Assembly (NCBI RefSeq): GCF_000003605.2
Contig: NW_003148784.1
Coordinates: 89,309 to 105,083, forward strand
Direction of reading: 5' to 3'
From: Saccoglossus kowalevskii
Lineage: Eukaryota > Hemichordata > Enteropneusta > Harrimaniidae
DNA: 15,775 bases
Position 1 is the stretch's first letter. Each line of letters begins with the position of its first letter. This document shows, piece after piece, positions 1 through 8,506 of the stretch. The notes beneath the pieces were generated by a model that was not told where the DNA came from, made no database searches, and saw only the letters and a program-made list of their open reading frames with translations. Both the position numbers and the translations under genes were made by a program.

Positions 1-249
1 GGTGAAATGTTCACTGTGACTTTCTAGGACCCCAGTGAAATGTTCACTGTGACTCTTTAGGACCCCAGTGAAATGTTCACTGTGACACCCTAATACACCA
101 GTGAAATGCTCACTGTGTCTCTCTAGGACTCCAGTGAAATGTTCACTGTGACACCCTAATACACCAGTGAAATGCTCACTGTGTCTCTCTAGGACCCCAG
201 TGAAATGTTCACTGTGACTTCCTAGGATCTCAGTGAAATTTTCACTAAT
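1..249. repeat. 33-bp minisatellite, eight units, each with a hairpin
   Basis: The motif GTGAAATG recurs at 2, 35, 68, 101, 134, 167, 200 and 233, an unbroken 33-bp period. Most units contain CAGTGAAATGTTCACTG, a 7-bp perfect inverted repeat around ATG; units 4 and 6 have one arm mismatch (ATGCTCACTG). The last unit is diverged but restores a hairpin (AGTGAAA-T-TTTCACT). Units 3-4 and 5-6 form a 66-bp higher-order duplication: 85-150 and 151-216 differ at one base by my reading. All plus-strand frames hit stops within a unit, so it is not coding on that strand. It lies in the last intron of FBXL5 and runs off the left edge of the window, so the true copy number is unknown. Confidence 0.93.
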
Positions 250-910
250 AAAAAATTTCAGGAAAATTGGTGAAATCTGTGAAATTAAAGCATATTCATT
301 CATAATTTTGAGTGTTGGTTCTAGATAGAACCAAGTTACCAGTGTAAATGTGTACAGAAATGTAGTTGAAATAACATCTCTATGTGGGTTGTGAGGGCGC
401 CAGTCGTCTGCATGATGTATGTTCACCATTGTTTCCAGCTTTACATCATCAGGCTGTTCCCATTATTTCTCAGACATGCTTTGTTGTGTTTATCTGATGC
501 TATTCCTTTAGACGATTGGTTGTTGGTATTTACCAAGAATGTTGTAATACTATGCTTTTGATCTACCATAAATAATAAAAATAAGCAAGGCTATATGGAC
601 ATGCTTGTCATTCTTGTAGAAATCTGTCAATATATAACACCTAGTTGCAACTTTGACTGAACAAAAATGGATGTGGTGCTATTCGAGATAACATTGTTTA
701 TAGTTAACATGTTGAATACTCTCCCAACATTAAATTATATTTATAATAAATTATCTATTTACTTCTTTCACTGTTTATAATTGACACAGTTGCAAAAACA
801 TGAATAATAGGGACCTAGCCCTTCAGGCTTGGGCCCCTAATGAGGACTACTGACAATGACTTGTTTTTATTGCCATTGGCCTTCAGTGAAATATGTCAAA
901 TTTATTTCAG
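250..910 (+). other. Last intron of FBXL5 (right-hand part)
   Basis: This is AT-rich sequence without a recognisable upstream FBXL5 exon or any other gene. It ends in a good acceptor: a T-rich tract followed by TTTATTTCAG at 901-910. The frame opened by an ATG at 840 runs into the exon, but those first residues are intronic and do not resemble FBXL5, so that ATG is not the protein start. Several AATAAA words near 574 and 747 are expected in DNA this AT-rich and are not called as signals. Confidence 0.8.
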
Positions 911-1139
911 AGCATTGGCCAACAATGGAGGGTTACCAAACTTACGTCACTTAGATTTGTCTGGATGTTTTGATGTGACGTCAACTGGGTTGCGAGAGAT
1001 AGCTAAATCTAGTCCCTGCCTAGATCCCCATCTCTTCTTCTATTGTGATAATATCACTGATGGTCCCCTCCAGGAGTCTGCAAGTGGTTGTCAGAATCTA
1101 CAGTGCATGAACCGTGTCTGCTGTAGATCAGGTGAATGA
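911..1139 (+). CDS. FBXL5: FBXL5 terminal coding exon (F-box/LRR iron-sensing ubiquitin ligase subunit)
   Basis: FBXL5 is the substrate receptor of an SCF E3 ligase that ubiquitinates iron-regulatory proteins IRP1/IRP2 when iron and oxygen are sufficient. It has an N-terminal hemerythrin domain, an F-box and C-terminal leucine-rich repeats. This exon gives the last 75 residues. LRR consensus LRHLDLSGC is followed by GLREIA, then FFYCDNI, ASGCQNLQC and the terminal CCRSGE. The QNLQC/CCRSGE tail is the family signature. In human FBXL5, C662, C676, C686 and C687 bind a [2Fe-2S] cluster needed to hold IRP2. The equivalents here are the Cys of FYCDN, the first Cys of CQNLQC and the CC pair, all present. 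Spacing is C-x14-C-x9-CC against C-x13-C-x9-CC in human, a one-residue insertion. The acceptor is TTTATTTCAG ending at 910. The first exon base completes a split codon. The stop TGA is at 1137-1139. The frame is intact. Upstream exons lie outside the window. Confidence 0.93.
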
Positions 1140-1145
1140 CAAATG

Positions 1146-1151
1146 GTAAGT
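1146..1151 (+). other. Donor-like splice site just after the FBXL5 stop
   Basis: GTAAGT follows the stop codon by six bases in the context ATG|GTAAGTA. It matches the metazoan 5' splice-site consensus fully on the intron side. If used, the FBXL5 transcript would carry an intron in its 3' UTR. A junction this close to the stop would not be expected to trigger nonsense-mediated decay. Whether it is used, and its acceptor, cannot be decided from sequence. Confidence 0.35.
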
Positions 1152-1203
1152 ACAGCCTATGAAGAATCATCTCTAATTATCAATGTAGGTGTTCCTCTAA
1201 ATA

Positions 1204-1226
1204 CCCCCCCTCCCACCCTCCCTCCC
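1204..1226 (-). promoter_or_regulatory. Five C-tracts; G-quadruplex motif on minus strand
   Basis: C-runs of 7, 3, 3, 3 and 3 bases at 1204-1210, 1212-1214, 1216-1218, 1220-1222 and 1224-1226 are separated by single bases. The complement fits G3+N1 repeated five times, the short-loop class known to form very stable parallel quadruplexes. In RNA from the plus strand it is a C-rich pyrimidine tract of the kind bound by PCBP/hnRNP K proteins. It lies 65 nt after the FBXL5 stop, in the likely 3' UTR or, if the nearby donor is used, at the start of a 3' UTR intron. It stands out sharply in this AT-rich window. Confidence 0.75.
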
Positions 1227-1621
1227 TCACATGGAACCTGGAATTTCATTTCACATTTCCTGTGATATAGAGTATATGCATTAACAGCAGGGTAATAAGA
1301 TCTTTAAGACAAACACAATATTTTCTTTGTCTGAATAATACCAAAACACCTTTTGTTTTTTGACAAATTTATTGCACAAGGCTAAGGATTCTATATTTGA
1401 AGGGTGGCGCCCTCTATAGTCGGTATCGAGCTGACATTGAGTAGCTCAACACAGTGTGTCATTTGTGCATTATAAGTGCTTAATCACGTGACCTTTTTTG
1501 ATATCTTTGTACTATGAATGATATAGATCTGAGTTGAAAGCCGGCTAACGTCTACATTAATCTTCAAGGAGAACAAAATGTAGATCATTAGTCCTCGTAT
1601 TTAAGTATGCACCATAGATTT

Positions 1622-1627
1622 AATAAA
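1622..1627 (+). terminator. Possible poly(A) signal of FBXL5
   Basis: AATAAA is the first canonical hexamer downstream of the FBXL5 stop. A GT-containing stretch (CAGTGGTGTAC) follows about 60 bases later. Use of this site would give a 3' UTR of roughly 0.5 kb. AATAAA is common by chance in such AT-rich DNA, so this is only the first plausible site. Confidence 0.28.
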
Positions 1628-1639
1628 AAATATTTATTG

Positions 1640-2380
1640 AAACAATGTCTGAATTTACATTTACAAGAATTTCAGATATCATCAGTGGTGTACTTACATA
1701 TAATTTATTTTAATTAGCAGACAACTTAAAATATACAAGTGTAAATTTATGGTTTGTATTGGTTATGTTGCTTTCATAAAATAGTGAACACTATGAGGGT
1801 GTTTAATTCATGTTTAGTTCAGATGATGTATTGTTAGTCAATGTATTTTTATGGTTATGGTAATTTTCTGATTATAAAACTGTGTCAGAATGGTTTGTTC
1901 TCCCACTACTAAACTTGTTGTTAGTTTTCTAGATCAAACATTGTGAATATTTACAGACTAAATGTAATACATGTAACCAGATTTAGGCATGTTTTGTAAT
2001 GATGAAGTAAAATGTACTGCAATTTAACTAATACACATAATATAGTATAGGGAGTCATTCAATTACTGAGATTAGAATTTTCCTTGGTTAGTTTTCAGTT
2101 ATAATGCAGGCTGTCAAACATTGACTGACTAATTTTTGTGTGTAACTGAAATCAAAGGTAGTGCTGCTGACATTTGATTGACACCAACCTTTGTTTGTTC
2201 AATATCACTTAGTCTGCTGCTACAACTTTGAACTCAGTCTAGAGTTGCCATGGTGAGGTTACACCGACCTGAAAAACTGTTTGAATTCTCATAGCCTACC
2301 TGTGTTCATGGCAAGCCATCCTGTAGTTCTGTAGGCTGGGAATTGGCAGATTTTGCTAGATGAATCTTGGTCTTGTCATG
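1640..2380. other. No gene seen
   Basis: AT-rich DNA with stops in all frames. I see no repeat, RNA gene or exon-like stretch. It may be distal 3' UTR or intergenic. Confidence 0.6.
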
Positions 2381-2400
2381 GAAGGTATTATAATACCTTC
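2381..2400. repeat. Perfect 20-bp palindrome
   Basis: GAAGGTATTATAATACCTTC is its own reverse complement over all 20 bases and has no spacer. The flanking bases (G before, A after) stop the symmetry, and no direct repeat brackets it. It could be a dimeric protein-binding site or a chance palindrome helped by AT content. Confidence 0.95.
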
Positions 2401-2844
2401 AAATGGCTATAAATATCACAGCTAAATGTTGGCTTTCAGGCTCATGAATTAACATAGAATAACATAGTGTAGTGTAAATACAAAGGAAATCAAGGACCAG
2501 AACATTTTTAATTTTAAAATTTAATTTAATTTTACTTTAATTTTTAGGTGATACAGTCAAATACAATTTTATTTTATTTTTTCTTGAAGATCAACCTCCT
2601 CAATAAGCTGACCCAAATTGATTTCAAGGATTCCCGACAAAATTAGTCCCGTTAGAAGGGCATACTATCTGAATTACCATGTATGATGATAAAATGCTTT
2701 TATTGAATATATATCCATATTTGGGATCTCGATAAAAATACAATTAAGTTGTATGCAAAACAGTTGACATTAATCTGTGAGAAATCAAGCATCCTACAGT
2801 GTCTGTTGCAGTCATGCATACATTCTTCTTATAATTTATGATTT

Positions 2845-2866
2845 TATGCTAATTTGAATTTGCATA
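2845..2866. promoter_or_regulatory. Inverted POU octamer-like pair with adjacent homeodomain core
   Basis: ATTTGCATA at 2858-2866 contains a perfect reverse octamer (ATGCAAAT). The inverted partner TATGCTAAT at 2845-2853 has one mismatch, and the spacer is four bases. TAATTAG follows at 2869-2875. Paired octamer half-sites resemble dimeric POU factor sites. With AT-rich background this is only suggestive. Confidence 0.25.
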
Positions 2867-2875
2867 CCTAATTAG

Positions 2876-3299
2876 CCATGAGGATTCTCCCCAACATGGC
2901 CTTGTAAAGTACATGTCCCTAAATATAGTTCTAGCCAGTAGACATGTGGTTACAGTGTAAACACTCTTCACACACATTCAATAGTCTGTAGGTAGTAATT
3001 TTTGCAGTTAACTTATTGTAAATGTCAAGTCAGGGAGATTATACGTCAACTTCAGAGTCACAATGGCAATGGAGGCGTGCAGAATTCACTTTGAAAGCTA
3101 CAAATTCTCTGCTCATTGAACTGTGAATCGGCTTGTTTGTGGGAATCAGTCTCGCATTCTAATGCTTCTGTGTTATAACGATGAATAGCACAGTTGTGAT
3201 ACAAATGGAGGAGAAGTCTAGGTGATGAATTCATTGAAATGTTTGAAAATGTTACAAAACATGTGCTAACCTGTCTCTCATGGAGTGTTTTCTTGTCTC
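2876..3299. other. No confirmed gene; holds a 34-codon open frame
   Basis: The only notable content is a small ATG-initiated frame at 3022-3126 (+), 34 codons, immediately preceded in frame by TAA. It has balanced composition, a WQWRR motif and codons less AT-biased than the surroundings. A second frame through the same DNA is also open and equally protein-like, so the signal may only reflect higher GC. No homology is recognised. Confidence 0.2.
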
Positions 3300-3376
3300 A
3301 TGGGATGCAACTTCCCATAATACTTGCCTCTTGTGTTATAATTTTATTAACACATAACCTCCCCTCGGAAGAGGTT
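3300..3376. repeat. Three consecutive small hairpins
   Basis: Three short inverted repeats follow each other: ATGGGA/TCCCAT (3300-3318), TGTGTTA/TAACACA (3332-3354) and AACCTC/GAGGTT (3356-3376). Stems are 6-7 bp with loops of 7-9 bases. Each is weak alone; the clustering is the reason for listing it. Confidence 0.5.
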
Positions 3377-4210
3377 AAGAGGGTTACAATGGACAAAAAC
3401 AATAAAGCCTAAAGGAAGACAAAAACTGAATAACATAATACATGGTGCATACTTAAGATAAGGTGGTTGATATTGACCTTTTATGTATACATATGTATAT
3501 ACAAATACCTGAGATTTCTAAAAAAACAGATTATTAGCAACAAAGATATCTGTGTTTTATTGAATTGGACATTGCCATTTATACATGATTAATCAAGAGT
3601 GGCAGACCATCGGTGTTTATTATTGAAAATGATTTAGATTGTATCTATTATAAAAAAAAATATTAAATAAGTAACCAATTTTGATCATTAATGGACTGAA
3701 AATTATCTGCTTGGAGTTGAAAAACATCAATTTACTTCATGTGTTTCTTCTGTTGTATTTAATTGCATGTTACCTCAATGGTAAGGATTCTTGTTCTATA
3801 TGTCTGTGGTAAATTAGAATGAATATGCTTGGCTGTGGTTAATAAGGATGCGTTGCTTGGCTCCACTAAATTATGTGGCTTATCTGTCATCTTTTGCTTG
3901 GTTTTTATCTTTTCGTAACTGTAAATGGAGTGTAATATTTTCATCATATTTAGTCCAAATAAGTTGCAACAGCGGAACAACAGGTAACAGGTTAGTGGCT
4001 ATTTATAGTCAAGTGGTTCTGCTGTATCTGTGTTTATGAATAGAAGTCGGTTCCATGTCACTGCATCCAGCTCTATTCACGCAATGCAAAATTACACATG
4101 GGAATTTATTATCAGAGTCCAGATGGCTAATTCCTTTCTTCCACTCTATCATTGTCGTAATTATTGGATTATTAACTATATAATACACCCTAATTCATAA
4201 TGTCATTGTA
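3377..4210. other. No gene seen
   Basis: AT-rich non-coding DNA. Open frames on both strands around 3759-4039 overlap one another, have AT-driven residue content and show no domain. I regard them as spurious. Confidence 0.6.
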
Positions 4211-4215
4211 GTGTG

Positions 4216-4227
4216 GCCCTCTAGTGG
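4216..4227 (-). promoter_or_regulatory. CTCF-like core motif
   Basis: The minus strand reads CCACTAGAGGGC, which fits all 12 positions of the core CCASYAGRKGGC as I recall the conserved bilaterian CTCF motif. The next two positions do not match. The motif abuts the left end of the fold-back element at 4227. The CCCTCTAGTGG string also occurs at the ends of some transposons, so it may be part of that element rather than an insulator. Confidence 0.35.
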
Positions 4228-4589
4228 CAGAACTGAGAAATGTCATAGATGGGAAACATGTGCATACCATATAATGTTTGTTTTGTTTAAGTATTGGAAA
4301 TATTTTTATTTCAGATTATTTTTTCGCTTTCAGAATTCCGTACTGGATTATTTTACTGAACACTTCATTCAAATCAATGCTGTCAACGAAAGTACTTGTC
4401 TTTGTGCCGTTGACGGTATGCCTTCAGTGACACATGTACCCTGGTAGTTGCGAAAAAAATAATCTTTTTTGTTTTCGTCACTGCACAATCTTGGTGATAT
4501 CATGTCTTCTATTTTGACTCCTTTTTTGTCAAAACACTCGATAATGCACATATCTCAATCATTCACAGAAAGACATTTCTCAGTTCTGC
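4227..4589. mobile_element. Degenerate fold-back (long inverted-repeat) element
   Basis: The ends are an 18-bp perfect inverted repeat: GCAGAACTGAGAAATGTC at 4227-4244 and its reverse complement at 4572-4589. Nested pairs follow in order toward one centre: ATGTGCAT 4258-4265 / 4544-4551, AGATTATTTTTTCG 4313-4326 / 4451-4465 (one extra A on the right), and GTCAACG 4382-4388 / 4408-4414. Four nested pairs around a common centre near 4400 point to an old long palindrome or fold-back MITE that has diverged. No target-site duplication is evident and no transposase is encoded. Open frames across it (4211-4447 + and 4369-4551 -) have no recognisable domain. Confidence 0.7.
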
Positions 4590-4982
4590 AGTAAATCATT
4601 TGTGAATCCACTCTTGTTGCTTATTTTTCCTAATTTGATAATTTTATGGCATTCATGAATTTTATGAAAATTGCTGATACTGATCCAAACTGGTCGTAAC
4701 CATTCAGACACACTGATATTTTAGTACAATTTATTTTAATGCAAATTCAGATCGTCTAGTATTTAACATGTTTGTCTGAAGACTTGATTGAAACTTTAGG
4801 AATGATCTTGGTGTGCAACTTTACTTAAATAATTACTGATATGTCTTAATTTACAAATACACTTGAGTTCATTGTTTGGTCAGAGTAATCAAATTACACA
4901 TTGTTGCCTTCCCTTCCATGTGTGTCTCCAGTAAACACAACGTATATTGCCTAAAGTCACTGATGAAACCATATCATACTAA

Positions 4983-5249
4983 AGTATTCACTCTACGGGT
5001 ATAAGAGATGCCTACGCAACTCCCGCCATTCATCTCCAGCAGCAATTTGACACCAGAACAAGTAGCGTACGTTTCCCTGTAGATTGCCTTCCCAGTATAA
5101 AGGGACTGTTACAACCAAAGAAACATACAGCAATTTATGCCATGGTAATGTTTTATGCGTTGGCCGACCTGGTTGTACAAATCACACTCGTTAAATTACG
5201 CAAATCTGAGGATCCAACTCTAAACTTGATTCAAAGCTTATCAAGCTAG
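4983..5249 (+). other. Open, GC-balanced stretch; possible exon or transposon remnant
   Basis: A frame without stops runs for 88 codons between TAA at 4980 and TAG at 5247. Its composition is more balanced than the flanks. Recognisable strings include DAYATPAIHLQQQF and DCLPSIKG, but I know no family that matches. The first ATG comes late (5141), so as a gene it would need to be an internal or terminal exon. No convincing pyrimidine-rich acceptor precedes it. Confidence 0.15.
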
Positions 5250-5339
5250 AAGCTAAGAATAGAAGTAATGTTGTATTAAGAAAACAATAGATGTTGTACA
5301 ATGAGGGCAATCTTAGTAGGTAGCTGTAACAACAACAAA

Positions 5340-5372
5340 ACAAACACTACAACTTATTACCTTAGTGTTTGT
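5340..5372. repeat. 10-bp stem hairpin
   Basis: ACAAACACTA (5340-5349) and TAGTGTTTGT (5363-5372) are perfect reverse complements separated by 13 bases. No further symmetry surrounds them. The function is unknown. Confidence 0.8.
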
Positions 5373-5519
5373 GAAGGTCGCGGCAGGTTATCAGGGAATT
5401 CATTTGTTGCCAAGACAGTTTACATTCTAATTTGACATGAAGGTTGTTATTCTTTTGTGTTTGTCATTATGTATGGACTCGTAATGTGGTCTGCTTTTAA
5501 TAGAAGTCTTTGTGTGTGT

Positions 5520-5660
5520 TTTTTCTCCTCTCTAGTGTGAACTTTGGAACCTTTGGGTGGAGTGATGTTAAGATGTGTATCAAGATTCAGCCAAAGAAGT
5601 GTTTATATCCTATTTACAATCACTTATCTATTTTTTGCCTTTCATACAATTTATTTTAAA
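5520..5660 (+). other. Strong acceptor-like site with short open frame
   Basis: A pyrimidine-rich tract ending CTCCTCTCTAG at 5535 is the best acceptor-like sequence in the interior of the window. The following frame reads VNFGTFGWSDVKMC and continues to a stop at about 5660. It could be a terminal exon of an unrecognised gene or the acceptor for a 3' UTR intron. There is no homology support. Confidence 0.15.
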
Positions 5661-8500
5661 ATGTATATCCCGCCATAGAATTCATTTATCATAATATAAC
5701 TTTTAAATTACAAAAATTTGCTGAGCTTAAATATTCTGAATTTTCTTTATTTTTTTTTCAGACGTATCTTCACATTTTATTCTTCTTGTCATTCAATGTT
5801 AAAAGTCGTGATCAGACCCAATGAATACATTATTCTCATGTTTTCTTGCTACACCAGCTCATTCACTCACAGTATGGCCATTGCTAACACTGTATGTGTA
5901 TACTGCAATCGACCAATACTTCTCCTATAATAATAATAAATTGATACAGAAAAAAGATAGAAATGATGGTTTGTTATTGATTTTTTTTTTATTGGTGGAA
6001 TGTTTGGAATGGAATGAGCCTCCTGTGTAAACAATAGAGTACAAGTACGTACAATGGGGTTGGCAGACGAGGACTATAGCCTATTGTTGTCTTGACATGT
6101 GTGCACTCACCCACTCTAGTTGTTTGAATTATGCAATACATCACTAAATAACCCATACTCTAATTCCTGTGATGCCATCCAGGTTTCCTTTATTTTCTGA
6201 TAGTTACCCGTACTTGTCACTGAATAACATTCATTTAGTCATTTCATTCATTGGGTTTTCAGCTTGTGTGATGGTAAAATGATATACATGTGCTCCTATC
6301 TAATCAGGCTTATAGTAAAATGTACAGTAGTCGATGCATGCCAAGTAAACATTTGTGGAAAGCAAAGACAAATATCACTGTACACCATATTTTTTATTCA
6401 TAACACTTTATAATTATTTTTCTGCATATAATTCCTTCATTTCATGTTGTCATGAGAGACCTGTGTATGTTGCTAAGTTTGAATTCATTTCTAGTGATGA
6501 GTGGCTATATGGTGTAGCACTGTAAAGTCGCTGGGTTCTCCCTGGTATTAAAAAGATGCTAGCTTGGTTACATAAGGTGGTTGGTTACATCTTTTACATC
6601 ACAAGGCCTAAAGAAACTAATCTGTTTTATGTCAGCATGCTCACCACTATGCCCATCTTTTTTTCCTCTTATTTTGTTCATCACTGCCACAAAGTGATGA
6701 AACCTGCAAAATTTGTGTCAGGAAATATTTTAGCAAAAGAAGAAAAAAATTGCCTCATCACCCCATTTAAAAAAAAAAATGTGTTCGTGCTAGGCTTGGG
6801 TTTAAAATGCAGCTTAGCCTCCCCCACACTCACAGTGGTGCTCAAAATGACCACCATACTATTACCAATAGAGCTGTAGTTGAAACTCACCAAGTTCTTC
6901 TATTCCATTCACTAAATATCATGTTTTTGAGTCCAACTCATTTGCTCAAGTAAAATCTCTCATAAAATGTCCTAGGCGTTTTATACCATAAATGACCACA
7001 GATTTTTATAGGCTTTTTTTCTCAAAATTGTCCAGGACATTTACACAAGACCACAGGTCATAAATGGTGTGACACTGATCGAGCTTTAGGTTTGAACTCT
7101 GTGCTTGGTTAATGTTGATCTGACAGACACACTGCTCATTGAGCTGTCTCAAACTTAAATTTGATTTTGTATATTGGTTTTATTCATTGTGTGATTTTTC
7201 GTGTTTAATGCTGTTCTTGTGTATATGGTCTGAGAGTATGAGAATATCTGCATATATACCATATATCTATAGATAGTTAAGGCAATGAGTTTTTTAGTAA
7301 TATAAGGCCCTTTACTCAGACTATCTGGGATATAAAGTCCACTAGAAAAACTTGACATTTTATTTGGGTTTGGACTTTCTATCCCAAAAAATTGTTCATA
7401 GTCAGGCTTTATCATATACACATACCATATGCGAGGCAGGAATAGGTTATTTAACTCTGTTTTCGTTGGCTACTTCTCAGTTTACCATGTGGCAGCATGC
7501 AGGAAAGTGGTATCGCTATTCCAATTTTGTTGTGTTCGCCTGTAGAGAAACAAAATCTCAAACGCATCCAAACTGATATTTTTTCCAGTCTTATTTTCAA
7601 ACCACAGTTTTCAATTTATTTTTTAAACTTGACACCTGACAGGTGTATAATTATATGCTAGAAAATGTTGTTATTGTACTCTTATTCCACTTCATTATCC
7701 GAAATACATTATTGTAACACGGTGTTGTGCTGCATAAACCACTGTGTCTGTAAATATTAGATATATTTCACATGCAATATACTATATGATTGACATCAAA
7801 TGAACAGTGTATTTACACATGTATTGTTTTCTGCTGGCTAGAATTCTTGTAAAGTTGTTGGAAATAAACAAATACATTATATGAACTCTAATCCTTTTTC
7901 GTTTTTTGTTTATCTTGACTACCGATATAAGTCCTTAATTTGTGCATGTACTCCTATTATAACGATACTAAATCGTAAAGTAGATTTCAATAATACTTAA
8001 ATTATTAATTATGTTAATAAAACTCTTAGAGTGTGACATTGTAAAGAGGAAATCTGAGCTCTACCAATTGATATTTTATGTACTTGTTTCTAAGTTTAGA
8101 AACCACAAAAGGAAATGACTTGTGTGTTGTGTAAAGTTAAATATTGAACAATAATGTGATGTTTGCGTGTTATTAACAGTAAGTGTTCATATGACTGGTC
8201 ATCGTGTTTTACCAACCTGTAAATCGATACAAACACCAGGTGTTTTTGACACAAGTGAAAGACTTCACAGCAGCTGAAATTGAAGTCAATTTATGGATGG
8301 AATGGAATGGAACATTTGAATTATTTTACCAAATTTTCTGTCTTGAAAACTGACTGGTTGTAAAAACACTTAAAAATCTGAAAAGGTAGGATCACATGAA
8401 AACATGAAATAATGGATAAATATGGCCAAAAACCCTTAGGTCAAAAAGAAAAAATTGTTTTGTTGCCCTCAGCAACCGACCGAAAAATATGAAATAGTGG
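5661..8500. other. No gene seen
   Basis: Long AT-rich stretch. Open frames at 5718-6030, 6556-6893 and 7155-7576 overlap on opposite strands or in other frames. They are rich in F, Y, I, L and K as expected from AT-rich DNA, and none shows a domain. A second T-rich acceptor-like site ends at 5760. A 9-bp inverted repeat AAATGTCCT / AGGACATTT sits near 6965 and 7035. GGAAT is repeated three times near 8298. Confidence 0.6.
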
Positions 8501-8506
8501 GTCACG

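Noticed and set aside
1-249. CRISPR-like array
   Set aside because: The units are contiguous 33-bp tandem copies without unique spacers, and the context is a eukaryotic intron.
840-910. ATG-initiated extension of the FBXL5 frame
   Set aside because: It lies upstream of a good splice acceptor and its residues do not resemble FBXL5. The frame is open by chance into the exon.
1094-1460. CAGTG words near the FBXL5 stop as iron-responsive elements
   Set aside because: Neither CAGTGC near 1101 nor CAGTGT near 1451 has the required unpaired C and complementary 5-bp upper stem, so no IRE can be folded. The CAGTGA words in the 1-249 array also fail.
6556-6893. Overlapping open frames on both strands (107 and 70 codons)
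   Set aside because: Residue mix follows AT-rich base composition, no domain is seen, and both strands are open, as expected by chance.
7085-7110. GGTTTGAACTC as a tRNA B-box
   Set aside because: There is no matching A-box upstream at tRNA spacing and no cloverleaf can be drawn.
8231-8245. AAACACC-A-GGTGTTT as a T-box palindrome
   Set aside because: Half-sites lack the GTGTGA core end and the spacing differs from known T sites. A 15-bp imperfect match is weak.
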